A DNA stretch of 64,000 nucleotides. Origin: Flavobacterium anhuiense. GTDB lineage: Bacteria; Bacteroidota; Bacteroidia; Flavobacteriales; Flavobacteriaceae. Shown here one piece after another: positions 34,867-44,002 of this stretch; positions within the stretch are counted from its first letter, which is position 1; each line of letters starts with the position of its first letter. The DNA lies in assembly GCF_004151235.1 (NCBI RefSeq), contig NZ_JUIV01000011.1, forward strand, positions 62,001 through 126,000, given 5' to 3'. The notes under the pieces are model-generated. The model was not told the origin of the DNA. It searched no databases and saw only the letters and a list, made by a program, of their open reading frames with translations. A program made the position numbers and the translations under genes.

Positions 34867-35601
34867 TTAATTCCTACCTTTTTCGTTAAAATAGAGTTCG
34901 TTTAATGGTTCACTTTGCCAATATTCCTTTGTGTCGACATCTAAAATCGTAAGCGGACCTCTAAATGCAGCGCCTGTATCTACGTTCCAAACACAAGCTT
35001 TATTTACAGGAACTGTTTCGCCGATTCGGGTAACAGGTGTGTGGCCAATATAAACTTCCTTGTAAACGGTAAATCTTTTAGGATAGTGTAAGTCGTCTTC
35101 TTTTAATTTTGGGTCTAATGAAAGAGCTGTTTCCCAAAGTGTTCTGTCCCAATAAAATAGTTTTGAAAAATATTCCCATTTTACACCATTCAAATTGGTA
35201 AAACCAGCATGAACAAACAAACGGTTCTGATCATCAAGATAATAATCCTGAAGATTTTCTAGAAATTCGATATGAGCTCTTTTTTTCTCCGCAGAAATTT
35301 TAGCGTAGCCTTCAACTGTAGCTTTTCCGCCATGCTTGTACCACATTTCCTCATCAAAATCATCGTGTCTTTCTTCCAACCAGTCCAAAGCAAGCTGGTC
35401 ATGGTTTCCTCTTATGCAGATGATGTTTTGTTTGCTTTTTAAATCAATCAAATAGTCAATTACTTCAACAGACTGACTCCAGCCGTCAACATAATCGCCC
35501 AAAAAAATGAGGGTATCTTCAGTAGTAACTTTGGCTCTTGACAAAACTTGTTCAAGTGCAAGTAATCCGCCATGAATGTCACCTATAACAAATGTTCGCA
35601 T
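34867..35601 (-). CDS. Calcineurin-like metallophosphoesterase
   Basis: This 244-residue protein has the metal-binding motifs in order: GDIHG (residue 7), GDYVDGWSQ (about 40), GNHD (about 73) and the later YIGHTPV. These are the ligands of a two-metal serine/threonine-phosphatase-type centre (PrpA/ApaH-like). The substrate is unknown: phosphoprotein or diadenosine polyphosphate are possible. It is divergent from dinB. Confidence 0.88.
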   Translation of the reverse strand: MRTFVIGDIHGGLLALEQVLSRAKVTTEDTLIFLGDYVDGWSQSVEVIDYLIDLKSKQNIICIRGNHDQLALDWLEERHDDFDEEMWYKHGGKATVEGYAKISAEKKRAHIEFLENLQDYYLDDQNRLFVHAGFTNLNGVKWEYFSKLFYWDRTLWETALSLDPKLKEDDLHYPKRFTVYKEVYIGHTPVTRIGETVPVNKACVWNVDTGAAFRGPLTILDVDTKEYWQSEPLNELYFNEKGRN

Positions 35602-35729
35602 TATTTAATTTTTCGAGTAGAAGAACAAAAATAGAAAGAATAATTGGTTTGGACTCATCGAATTCGCATTCTTTAAAAATTGATATGATTTATAACTATT
35701 TACAGCGTTTTTTTATTGTTTTTCCTTTT

Positions 35730-35737
35730 TAAATTTG
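35730..35737 (+). promoter_or_regulatory. -7 box of dinB, 4 bp from the start codon
   Basis: TAAATTTG is a perfect TAnnTTTG match and ends 4 bp before the dinB ATG, which predicts a leaderless mRNA. Confidence 0.45.
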
Positions 35738-35741
35738 CAAT

Positions 35742-36824
35742 ATGTCTGAAACACCAACATATCGTAAAATTATTCACATTGATATGGATGCCTTTTATGC
35801 ATCGGTAGAGCAGATGGACAATCCAGAGTTAAGAGGAAAGCCAGTTGCAGTTGGCGGTTCAGAGAATCGAGGCGTGGTTTCGGCGGCAAGTTATGAAGCT
35901 AGAAAGTTTGGTGTTCGAAGTGCCATCAGTGGAGTTTTAGCCAAAAAATACTGTCCGGAAATTATCTTCGTCAGACCAAGATTTGACCGCTATAAAGAGA
36001 TTTCATCCAAAATTCATAAAATCTTTCATGAATACACCGATTTAGTTGAGCCACTTTCGCTTGACGAAGCTTATTTGGATGTGACCAAAAACAAAAAAGG
36101 AAACCCTAGCGCAAGTCTTCTCGCACAGGAAATCAGAACAAGAATTTTTAATGAAGTTGGGTTGACGGCATCAGCAGGTATTTCAGTCAATAAATTTGTT
36201 GCCAAAATTGCCAGTGATTACAATAAGCCAAACGGGCAAAAAACCGTAAATCCGGATGAAGTCGAAGCTTTTCTGGAAGATCTTCCAATCCGTAAATTTT
36301 ATGGAGTCGGAAAAGTCACGACAGAAAAAATGTATCAACTAGGAATTTTTACAGGAACAGATTTGAAAAGCAAGTCTTTGGATTTTTTAGAGAAACATTT
36401 CGGTAAATCGGGGGCTTTTTATTACCATGTTGTTCGAGGTATTCATAATAGCGAAGTTAAATCTTCTCGAATCGCTAAATCTGTCGCGGCAGAACATACT
36501 TTTGATGTGAATTTGTCTTCTGAGATTTTTATGATGGAACAATTGGAACGAATTGCAGGTTCATTAGAAAAACGTCTCAAGCGATATAATGTTTCAGGAA
36601 AAACAATTACGCTCAAGATTAAATACAGCGATTTTTCGCAGCAGACAAGAAGCAAAACACTACCTTATTTTATTTCTGATAAAAGTCTGATTATGGAAAA
36701 TGTTGAAGAATTACTGTATCAGGAGAAAATGAAAGATTCGGTCAGGCTGCTTGGAATTTCGTTAAGTAACTTGAATACAGAGGTTAAGAAGGCAGTTGTT
36801 GTGCAGTTGAAATTTACATTTTGA
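35742..36824 (+). CDS. dinB: DNA polymerase IV
   Basis: This 360-residue Y-family translesion polymerase has the catalytic acidic residues in IIHIDMDAFYASVEQ and VEPLSLDEAYLDV, the thumb with GVGKVTTEKMYQLGIF and a C-terminal little-finger domain. It lacks a clear C-terminal beta-clamp motif beyond VKKAVVVQLKFTF. It replicates past damaged bases at the cost of accuracy. I saw no LexA box of the classical type upstream. Confidence 0.93.
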   Translation: MSETPTYRKIIHIDMDAFYASVEQMDNPELRGKPVAVGGSENRGVVSAASYEARKFGVRSAISGVLAKKYCPEIIFVRPRFDRYKEISSKIHKIFHEYTDLVEPLSLDEAYLDVTKNKKGNPSASLLAQEIRTRIFNEVGLTASAGISVNKFVAKIASDYNKPNGQKTVNPDEVEAFLEDLPIRKFYGVGKVTTEKMYQLGIFTGTDLKSKSLDFLEKHFGKSGAFYYHVVRGIHNSEVKSSRIAKSVAAEHTFDVNLSSEIFMMEQLERIAGSLEKRLKRYNVSGKTITLKIKYSDFSQQTRSKTLPYFISDKSLIMENVEELLYQEKMKDSVRLLGISLSNLNTEVKKAVVVQLKFTF

Positions 36825-36926
36825 CGATATTTTTTAATCGTATATTAAGATTCAGCACTTCTCATAACAAAATTTTTCTGCTATCTTTGAGGGAAAAGAT
36901 CCATTCATCTTCTGAATTGTTTTAGT

Positions 36927-37427
36927 ATGAAAAATAAAAATTCTGATGATCTAGTGCAGCGAAATTCAGTTCCAATCTTATCTTGGGATTTTCATTATGA
37001 ATATCTAAATGAGCTAAAAGCCTTAAGCAGTGACTTGGAGAGAGTCAGTAAGATTTCAGATGAATTTGTCTGGGATGAGAAAAAGCTCAATATTCGAGAA
37101 AGAATTAAACAAGAAGTGGTTTTGGTGACTGATTTAAATCTGAGAATAGTTTTCGCTTCAAGCGGAATAAAAAGAATGACGGGTTACAAAGAGGAAGAAG
37201 TTTTGGGCAGGACGCCAAAGATGTTTCAAGGTCCGGCAACTTCCCAAAAAGATTTAAAAGAAATAAGGGAAGCGGTAAAAAAACAGATTCCTTTCGCAAA
37301 AACCCTAGAAAACTATAGAAAAAACGGACAGACTTATAAATGCAAAATAGAGGCTTCGCCAGTGTATAACTTAAAAGGCGAAATATCACATTTTATAGCT
37401 TTTGAAAAACAAGATTTAAGCGCTTAA
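36927..37427 (+). CDS. Single-domain PAS protein, LOV-like without the photoactive Cys
   Basis: This 166-residue cytosolic protein has an N-terminal helical part and a PAS domain from about 70 to 160. GRTPKMFQGPATS occupies the place of the LOV flavin motif (GRNCRFLQG), and FAKTLENYRKNGQTYKCKIE follows as in LOV proteins. The Cys that forms the flavin adduct is absent. It could still bind flavin or another ligand. No kinase or output domain is attached, so it would act through a partner. Confidence 0.85.
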   Translation: MKNKNSDDLVQRNSVPILSWDFHYEYLNELKALSSDLERVSKISDEFVWDEKKLNIRERIKQEVVLVTDLNLRIVFASSGIKRMTGYKEEEVLGRTPKMFQGPATSQKDLKEIREAVKKQIPFAKTLENYRKNGQTYKCKIEASPVYNLKGEISHFIAFEKQDLSA

Positions 37428-37429
37428 TT

Positions 37430-37539
37430 GGCCACGAAGGCTCAAAGACGCAAAGATGTTTTGAAAAAGAAGAAAAAATAAAGCCACCAATAGGTGGCTT
37501 TTATTATAAAAAAACTTTGTGTCTTAGTGTCTTTGTGGC
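37430..37539. repeat. Second GCCAC-family palindrome enclosing a terminator
   Basis: The left arm at 37430-37455 (GCCACGAAGGCTCAAAGACG) and right arm at 37514-37539 (ACTTTGTGTCTTAGTGTCTT) are inverted with a few mismatches. This is the same layout as 34170-34283. Confidence 0.8.
37479..37503. terminator. Terminator nested in the second palindrome
   Basis: AAAGCCACC-AATA-GGTGGCTTTT is an 8-9-bp stem with flanking A and T runs at the palindrome centre, between the convergent PAS and fumarase genes. Confidence 0.85.
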
Positions 37540-37548
37540 AGAACACTT

Positions 37549-39153
37549 TTACAAGTTTGCAAAGAAATCATTTCCTTTATCATCCGTAATAATGAATGCA
37601 GGGAAATCTTTAACCGTGATTTTACGAACAGCCTCCATTCCTAACTCTTCAAAATCAACAACTTCAACTTTTAAGATGTTGTCTTGCGCCAGAATAGCAG
37701 CAGGACCTCCGATAGAACCTAAGTAGAATCCGCCGTATTTGTTGCAGGCATCGGTTACTTGTTTAGTTCGGTTTCCTTTTGCAAGCATAATCATACTTCC
37801 GCCATTTTTTTGGAATTCATCCACATAAACGTCCATACGGCCAGCAGTTGTCGGCCCGAAACTTCCTGAAGCCATTCCCTCTGGGGTTTTTGCGGGACCA
37901 GCATAATATACTGGGTGATTTTTGAAATAATCAGGCATTGGTTTTCCAGCGTCTAGCAATTCTTTGATTTTTGCGTGAGCAATATCTCTAGCAACAATTA
38001 CAGTTCCGTTTAATTTTAGACGAGTTTTAACTGGATATTGAGACAATTTAGCCAAAATATCTGCCATTGGCTGATCTAAATCAATTTCTACAGGCGCTTC
38101 TAAATGCGGAGCTGTTTCTGGTAAAAATTGTTTTGGATTTGTTTCCAATTGCTCAACAAAGATTCCATCTTTAGTGATTTTTCCTTTAATATTTCTATCA
38201 GCAGAACAAGAAACCCCTAATCCAACCGGACAAGAAGCCGCGTGACGAGGCAAACGGATTACACGTACGTCGTGAGTGAAATATTTTCCGCCAAACTGCG
38301 CTCCAATCGCACTTTCTTGACAGATTTTCTGTACTCTTTCTTCCCATTCAAGATCACGGAAAGCTTGGCCAGCCATGTTTCCAGATGTTGGAAGATTGTC
38401 ATAATATCCTGCAGAAGCCTTTTTAACAGCGCTTAAGTTAGCTTCAGCAGAAGTTCCGCCAATTACCAAAGCCAAGTGGTATGGAGGACAAGCCGAAGTT
38501 CCTAAATCTTTGATTTTTGTGCGAATGAATTCGTCCATCGATTTTTCATTCAACAAAGATTTTGTCTGTTGGTATAAATACGTTTTGTTTGCAGATCCTC
38601 CACCTTTTGCCATAAACAAAAAGTCGTAAGAAGTTCCCTTTTTAGCATAAATATCAATTTGAGCCGGAAGATTTGATCCTGAATTTTTTTCTTCAAACAT
38701 CGAAATCGGAACGATCTGCGAATAACGTAAATTTCTTTTTTGATAGGTATTGAAAATACCGCGGCTTAACCATTCTGCATCATCAACACCAGTAAAAATG
38801 CTTTCGCCTTTTTTGGCCATTACAATCGCAGTTCCCGTATCCTGGCAGCTTGGCAACTTACCTTCAGCAGCTACAGATGCATTTTGCAATAAATTGTAAG
38901 CCACAAATCGGTCATTGTCTGTAGCTTCTGGATCGTCTAGAATTTTTCTTAATTTTTGCAAATGAGATGTTCTCAGCATAAACGAAACATCAGTCAAAGC
39001 TTCTTCTGCCAATAACTCTAAACCTTTTGGGTCAACAGTTAAAACTTCACGTTCTCCAAATTTTTCAACTTTTACAAAATCAGAAGTGATTTTGCGGTAC
39101 TGCGTATCATCTTTTAAGATCGGATAAGGATCTTGGTATATAAAATCAATCAT
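37549..39153 (-). CDS. Class I (Fe-S) fumarate hydratase
   Basis: This 534-residue protein combines the alpha and beta domains of class I fumarase. The cluster cysteines lie in [28 protein letters not shown] and [13 protein letters not shown]. The C-terminal half has [20 protein letters not shown] and [16 protein letters not shown]. It converts fumarate to malate in the TCA cycle and is oxygen-sensitive. The length matches E. coli FumA (548). It stands alone after the nested terminator. Confidence 0.93.
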   Translation of the reverse strand: MIDFIYQDPYPILKDDTQYRKITSDFVKVEKFGEREVLTVDPKGLELLAEEALTDVSFMLRTSHLQKLRKILDDPEATDNDRFVAYNLLQNASVAAEGKLPSCQDTGTAIVMAKKGESIFTGVDDAEWLSRGIFNTYQKRNLRYSQIVPISMFEEKNSGSNLPAQIDIYAKKGTSYDFLFMAKGGGSANKTYLYQQTKSLLNEKSMDEFIRTKIKDLGTSACPPYHLALVIGGTSAEANLSAVKKASAGYYDNLPTSGNMAGQAFRDLEWEERVQKICQESAIGAQFGGKYFTHDVRVIRLPRHAASCPVGLGVSCSADRNIKGKITKDGIFVEQLETNPKQFLPETAPHLEAPVEIDLDQPMADILAKLSQYPVKTRLKLNGTVIVARDIAHAKIKELLDAGKPMPDYFKNHPVYYAGPAKTPEGMASGSFGPTTAGRMDVYVDEFQKNGGSMIMLAKGNRTKQVTDACNKYGGFYLGSIGGPAAILAQDNILKVEVVDFEELGMEAVRKITVKDFPAFIITDDKGNDFFANL

Positions 39154-39233
39154 TGTTTTGTTTTTTTACAAATTTAGAAATTATTTACCTAAGAAAGAAT
39201 TTGAATAAGAACTCTTGAGCAGTTTTATGATTT

Positions 39234-39974
39234 TTATTCTACGCTATTAAATTGATCAAACGTCATCTTTTTTTCGAAGTAAGGTTTGTCTTTCGCAGAC
39301 AGTAACATCTTTTTCCATTTGTTGTCTGTTAATTCAAAAGATATTGAATCTGAGTGAGAAAGGATTCCCATGTCAAGGTTCTCATCTTCATCCGCAGGCA
39401 CAAATGCAACGGTTTTGCAATAAAATGATTTCGGGTCAGAATTGGTGGAAGGGTTCACTATTTCAACCCAGCTTCCCCAACCGCTGTCAGACATTGTGCT
39501 CCATTGGTGAACCAACTGTAAGTCTTTACTTTTTAGGTAGTATAAATAGTTTTCATGCGAATAGCCACAGGCAGGATAACCCACAGAAATTTGTATAAAT
39601 GGAGAATTTTTAGAAGTTTCAGAGGTAAGTCCATAAGACGCTATCCATTCAGAACCTTTTTCAAAGCCTTTTATTGCGATTTTTGAAGACGCGGTTTTGG
39701 TTTTATTCTGATAAAAATCTAATCGATATTTTACGGTAACAATACTGTCTTTGTCTGCCTGCTGGTCTACCAAATGCGCCAGAATGTAATCTGTAGACGA
39801 TTCTGTTCCGTCGGTATAAATGGCTACAGTATCGGTCTTAATGATTTTTTCATCATTTGTAACCTCCAATATTTCTTGCGGTTCTATGATTTCTGCAATT
39901 TGAGTTGCTTCTGTAGTTTTTGTTTTTTGGCATCCGACTAAAACAAGCAGGAAGAAAAGAGTGTGGATTTTCAT
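39234..39974 (-). CDS. Lipoprotein of unknown function
   Basis: This 246-residue protein has the short lipoprotein signal MKIHTLFFLLVLVGC, then a Thr/Glu-rich linker and a beta-rich domain with five Tyr/Trp-rich strands (HENYLYYLKSKDLQLVHQWS). I recognise no family. It follows the gene at 39996-40655 by 21 bp and is probably co-transcribed with it. Confidence 0.7.
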   Translation of the reverse strand: MKIHTLFFLLVLVGCQKTKTTEATQIAEIIEPQEILEVTNDEKIIKTDTVAIYTDGTESSTDYILAHLVDQQADKDSIVTVKYRLDFYQNKTKTASSKIAIKGFEKGSEWIASYGLTSETSKNSPFIQISVGYPACGYSHENYLYYLKSKDLQLVHQWSTMSDSGWGSWVEIVNPSTNSDPKSFYCKTVAFVPADEDENLDMGILSHSDSISFELTDNKWKKMLLSAKDKPYFEKKMTFDQFNSVE

Positions 39975-39995
39975 AATTATAATTCAAAAGTGATT

Positions 39996-40655
39996 TTATT
40001 CAACAGATAGAACTAAAAGTTTCTTTTTTTGATAAAGTTCTGCCAATGAGATTTTTTCGCCATTAAGATAAAAAAGCTGATCTTCATACTTAACTTCGTT
40101 AGGATCTATTAAAAAGCAATAATTATCTCTGTCATTTAGAACGCTAAGGTTGTCCTGATTCAATTCCACAATTTCAACATAATTGATAATATTGAGTTTA
40201 TGTGCTTCTTCAATAGTTACCGGAGTGCTTTCGTCATATCTAAAAAAGAATTTTTCGCCACCTCCAGGCATTCCAAACCAAGGCATGGCCTTTCCTGAAA
40301 CCAGCGAGATGTAATCTGGCACCTCGTTAATCACAAATAATTTTTGTTCCATAGTTTCAAAAAAACCTGGAAGTGATTTGTTTTCAAAAGCTTCCTTTTC
40401 TTTCCAAAAGTAGAGTCCTTGATTTTGCCACGACGGATCCTGAAGATCTTTTACAGTAGTAGAATCAGAGTAGTGCATAAATAATTCGCGAGGCATAAAG
40501 GCAAGAAGCGAATCATTAATAAGCCAGTCAATTTTATTAGAATCGACTTTGCTTTGCGCAGATTCAGCTTTTTCTGTAGGTTGTGCTTCTGCTACGCATT
40601 CGATTTTTTCGGGACTTTTAGAGCCCTTCTTTTTACTTAAAAACCATTTAAACAT
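39996..40655 (-). CDS. Uncharacterised protein with a TNT-like motif
   Basis: This 219-residue protein has a basic N-terminus without a clear signal peptide. The middle contains AMPWFGMPGGGEKFFFRY, which resembles the C-terminal signature of TNT-type NAD glycohydrolase domains (PWFGxPGGGxxF), but where the Gln considered catalytic is expected there is Met. An upstream EKEAFENKSLPGFFE segment is also compatible with that domain. This is a weak match from memory of the family. It is paired with the lipoprotein gene. Confidence 0.6.
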   Translation of the reverse strand: MFKWFLSKKKGSKSPEKIECVAEAQPTEKAESAQSKVDSNKIDWLINDSLLAFMPRELFMHYSDSTTVKDLQDPSWQNQGLYFWKEKEAFENKSLPGFFETMEQKLFVINEVPDYISLVSGKAMPWFGMPGGGEKFFFRYDESTPVTIEEAHKLNIINYVEIVELNQDNLSVLNDRDNYCFLIDPNEVKYEDQLFYLNGEKISLAELYQKKKLLVLSVE

Positions 40656-40792
40656 ATTTGGGGGAATATTTAATTGTTTTATTCTTAGAAGGCTCTAAAA
40701 TATAAAATTCTAAGAGGTTTTTACAAAAAAAGAAAAAATAATGTAAGATAATGCGTCTAATTCATGTCGGTATCTTGTATTAAAACTTTAAT

Positions 40793-40826
40793 AAAAAAGC
40801 CTTTATCTATTGTTATAAAGGCTTTT
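40793..40826 (-). terminator. Terminator of the SpmAB-like gene
   Basis: AAAAAAGCCTTTAT and ATAAAGGCTTTT form a 12-bp stem with an 8-nt loop; the T run is on the minus strand, about 30 bp after the stop codon at 40859. Confidence 0.85.
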
Positions 40827-40858
40827 GTAAAAATAATTTTATATTTTTTTGACGCTTA

Positions 40859-42298
40859 TTAGAAAAACCAAGTGGCTACAAAAATTGCTGTAATAACACA
40901 GATTAAATCTACTAGAAGCATTGTGCCTAATGCGTAACGAGTGTTTTTGATATTTACAGAACCAAAATAAACCGCAATAACATAAAATGTACTTTCGGCA
41001 CTACATTGGAAAATACTGCTCAATCTAGCCGTTAACGAATCGGCTCCAAAAGTATTCATAGAATCAATTAAGAAACCTCTTGAACCTGCAGAACTAAACG
41101 GACGAAGCATTGCAACTGGCAGTGCATTTGTAATTTCTTTGCTTACACCAAGATTCGAAAAGATAAATCCGATTGCGTCACTGATGATTTCAAATAAACC
41201 GCTGTTTCTAAAAAGTGAAATCGCAACTAACATTCCTAAAACGTATGGAAAAATCGTAACTCCCGTTTTAACTCCATTATTGGCGCCAACAACAAAAGTA
41301 TCGAACACGGTAGTGTCTGCTTCTCTGAATTTTTTCTCATGTTTGAAAGAAAAAATTAGTGTAAACACTATGATCGCCAATAAAATTAATCCAGAAAGGT
41401 TAGAAGTGAAATAGTTTTTTCCAATTAAATCTAAATGATTCACATACATCAATAAACCAACAATTGCAGCAATTAATCCCATTAAGCCAATTAAAAGCGA
41501 AGCACTTTTGAAATTGATTTTCTGTTTTACTCCGACAATTAAGAAAGCGGCAATGGTTCCGATAAACGATGTAATGATACATGGCAACATTACATCAGCA
41601 GGATTGCTGGCATTTGCAGCGGCACGATAACCGATAATTGAAGTTGCGATTAAGGTTAAACCAGACGCATGAAGACACATAAACATGATTTGTGCATCGC
41701 TGGCTTTATCTTTTTCAGGGTTTATTTCCTGTAAACTTTCCATTGCTTTTAATCCAAAAGGTGTTGCGGCCGAATCCAATCCCAAGAAATTGGCGGCAAA
41801 GTTTAAGGTCATGTAAGATATCGAAGGATGATTTTTAGGAATGCTTGGAAAAACTTTTACAAATACAGGACTCAAGGCTTTTGCCAAGTTTCCAGAAGCT
41901 CCAGAAACGATTAAAAGTTCCATTAATCCGCAGAAAAAGGCTAAATAGGCAATAAGAGGCAAAATTAAATCGACTAAAGTGCTTTTGCAAGTTGGTAGCA
42001 ATCCGTCAGATTTTTGAAGACCGCTGTAAATTTTTACGGTTTTGTTTTTGTAAACATAAGTCGTGTCAGCATTTAGCGTATCACGATTGACGATCATGGT
42101 TTGATCTGGAGCTTTTTGAATACTGTCTTTTAGGAAAGCCGGAAGTTCTTCAATGTATTTTTCAGAAACTAAAACAGGATCGTCTTTTTTTCCATTCAGA
42201 ACAGAATCAATGGTATAAGTATTGGCCGTAAATAAACTGACAACAATAAAAAGAATCGAAGAAATAAAAATAACTAACCAAAATCTGCTTAATACCAT
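40859..42298 (-). CDS. Fused SpmA-SpmB-type nucleoside-recognition membrane protein
   Basis: The protein has 479 residues from the ATG at 42298; a TTG 15 codons upstream is unlikely. It has about ten membrane helices in two gate-type domains. The first (about 110-270) carries NFAANFLGLDSAATPFGL as in SpmA, and the second (about 330-479) carries LRPFSSAGSRGF and QCSAESTFYVIAVYFGS as in SpmB. In Bacillus these are separate spore-maturation proteins; here one chain does both in a non-spore-former, so a transport or nucleoside role is likely. A periplasmic loop of about 85 residues follows the first helix. Confidence 0.85.
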   Translation of the reverse strand: MVLSRFWLVIFISSILFIVVSLFTANTYTIDSVLNGKKDDPVLVSEKYIEELPAFLKDSIQKAPDQTMIVNRDTLNADTTYVYKNKTVKIYSGLQKSDGLLPTCKSTLVDLILPLIAYLAFFCGLMELLIVSGASGNLAKALSPVFVKVFPSIPKNHPSISYMTLNFAANFLGLDSAATPFGLKAMESLQEINPEKDKASDAQIMFMCLHASGLTLIATSIIGYRAAANASNPADVMLPCIITSFIGTIAAFLIVGVKQKINFKSASLLIGLMGLIAAIVGLLMYVNHLDLIGKNYFTSNLSGLILLAIIVFTLIFSFKHEKKFREADTTVFDTFVVGANNGVKTGVTIFPYVLGMLVAISLFRNSGLFEIISDAIGFIFSNLGVSKEITNALPVAMLRPFSSAGSRGFLIDSMNTFGADSLTARLSSIFQCSAESTFYVIAVYFGSVNIKNTRYALGTMLLVDLICVITAIFVATWFF

Positions 42299-42376
42299 AA
42301 CTGTAATTTTTTGTAAATTTAAATAAATCAATCGCAATGACAATTACAAAAGTAAATTTGATTTTTCAAGATAGAC

Positions 42377-42796
42377 TCAAGCGGGTTCGAATTTGTTTTT
42401 TGATTGTATGATGTAAAACAAAAGTAATATTTGATGAAGAGCCATTAAATAATATCCAAAAAGCAAATCATTTCTTGAGCTAACGAAAGAGATTGTCATT
42501 AAGAACAATGTTATGAAAATAAGAAAAATAGAAATTTTGATTTTATTAAATAAAAATAGTATTGAAGAAAAAATAAGTGAAAAATAAATAATAAGAATGA
42601 GGAAAGCTTCAGTTATATCACTAATATTCGGTGTTTTATTAGAGGATTCTGTGATGAAATTTATAAAGCTATTATGATAATACTCTTTTGAACTGAAGTC
42701 TTTGCCACAAGCAATTATAGTATCCTGATTATATGGAAGAAATAATGAAATGATTCCTAAGAATGAGAAAATAAGGGCGATAGTTTTTTTATTCAT
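42377..42796 (-). CDS. Small membrane protein of unknown function
   Basis: This 139-residue protein has four hydrophobic helices (IALIFSFLGIISLFLPY, AFLILIIYFSLIFSSILF, IFLIFITLFLMTISFV and a last one) and a polar loop with a lone Cys. No motif is recognised. It is A/T-rich and isolated, with 78 bp to the SpmAB-like gene start. Confidence 0.65.
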   Translation of the reverse strand: MNKKTIALIFSFLGIISLFLPYNQDTIIACGKDFSSKEYYHNSFINFITESSNKTPNISDITEAFLILIIYFSLIFSSILFLFNKIKISIFLIFITLFLMTISFVSSRNDLLFGYYLMALHQILLLFYIIQSKNKFEPA

Positions 42797-42835
42797 TTAA
42801 TAATTTTCGATTTTTTTTTAAACTTTAAAAATTAA

Positions 42836-43909
42836 TTACTCAATCACAACTTTGGTTTCCAAATAGGTTTCAAAAGCTTTAATTCCTTCAAAAAGAATTT
42901 CCTTTTTTGAATTTTCAGTTTCATTAAAAAACTCGGTTTCAATTTTTACATGATCTTTTTTAATCGTTCGTTTCCAGATTCCAATTACTTTTCCATTTTC
43001 TAAAATGATGGGTTTAAAAATGCCATTATTGGTAAAAGTTTTGGACTGATGATCTCCAGAAAACGAAGCTTCGCGCGTTTTGTATGAAATTAAAATCTCG
43101 TCAAAAGCTGGCAGAAAATGTACGCTTTCACGAAAGCTATCTTTCATAGAACGGTTTTTAGAAAGCCAAAAAGTCTGATTTTCAATGGGAATAGAATTTA
43201 ATTGCAACTCAATTGCGTTAATTGCTTTTTGGCAAATTGTTGGCGCGAAACCAGACCACCATGAGAAATCAAGTAAAGTTGCTGGGCCGTGACTTTCAAA
43301 GTAGCGCAGAGCGAGTTTTGCTAATCCTTCTTCTTTAGTCAGTTTTGTTTTTGGTTTAGAAACTCTTTCTTCAAGCAAAGCATACGTAATTTGTTTGCCT
43401 TTCATTCTTCCATTACAAACCAAACCTTCCAATTCTGCATTCATCATAATGGCAGCACCTAGAAAATCTTCTTTCGATGTTTTTTTGATATTAAGCTCCT
43501 GCATAATTTCATCGCGAGTCAAATGATTGTTTCCTGATAGTAGCTTTTCAATAGTAGTATTAATCTGAATCAACTTTTTTTCATCCACTCCAAATTTTTT
43601 AGCGCCAGAAATAGCAAGTTTTTTTATTTGCGGGGCAGAGAGATCAAGCATCCAATAAATATCATCAGCCGAAACAAAATGCCAAGTTGGACGAAGAATA
43701 TGGGTTCTAATAATTTTTCCAGAATTAACTGCTTCTTCGATTTCTTTTTCAGAGGCATTGCAACGAGAACCAATCGCCCATTTTGCCATGGCATAATCCT
43801 GAGCCTGCATAGCGCCAAAATGATGTACAATTTCCTGAGGAGAACATTGATTTTCCTGGTAAAGCTTCTGAGAAGCCATGCGATGATGTGAAATTTCGGA
43901 ATGAATCAT
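42836..43909 (-). CDS. AlkZ-like winged-helix DNA glycosylase
   Basis: This 357-residue protein of the HTH_42 family is built of tandem winged helices with a C-terminal beta part. Near the N-terminus HHFGAMQAQDYAMAKWA holds the QxQ motif reported as catalytic in Streptomyces AlkZ, which unhooks azinomycin interstrand cross-links. The E. coli relative YcaQ has QxD. Later LRPTWHFVSADDIYWML matches the family. It would act on cross-linked or alkylated bases in the chromosome. Dedicated AlkZ enzymes sit in antibiotic clusters; here it is a stand-alone AZL-type gene near ogt. Confidence 0.8.
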   Translation of the reverse strand: MIHSEISHHRMASQKLYQENQCSPQEIVHHFGAMQAQDYAMAKWAIGSRCNASEKEIEEAVNSGKIIRTHILRPTWHFVSADDIYWMLDLSAPQIKKLAISGAKKFGVDEKKLIQINTTIEKLLSGNNHLTRDEIMQELNIKKTSKEDFLGAAIMMNAELEGLVCNGRMKGKQITYALLEERVSKPKTKLTKEEGLAKLALRYFESHGPATLLDFSWWSGFAPTICQKAINAIELQLNSIPIENQTFWLSKNRSMKDSFRESVHFLPAFDEILISYKTREASFSGDHQSKTFTNNGIFKPIILENGKVIGIWKRTIKKDHVKIETEFFNETENSKKEILFEGIKAFETYLETKVVIE

Positions 43910-44002
43910 TTTTTTAAACCATATAAGTTATTTGAGTTCATTTAAACAGCGTAGCTAAAAAAACCAGCATCTCAGAACCTTAGAATCTTAGCAACTTTAA
44001 AG

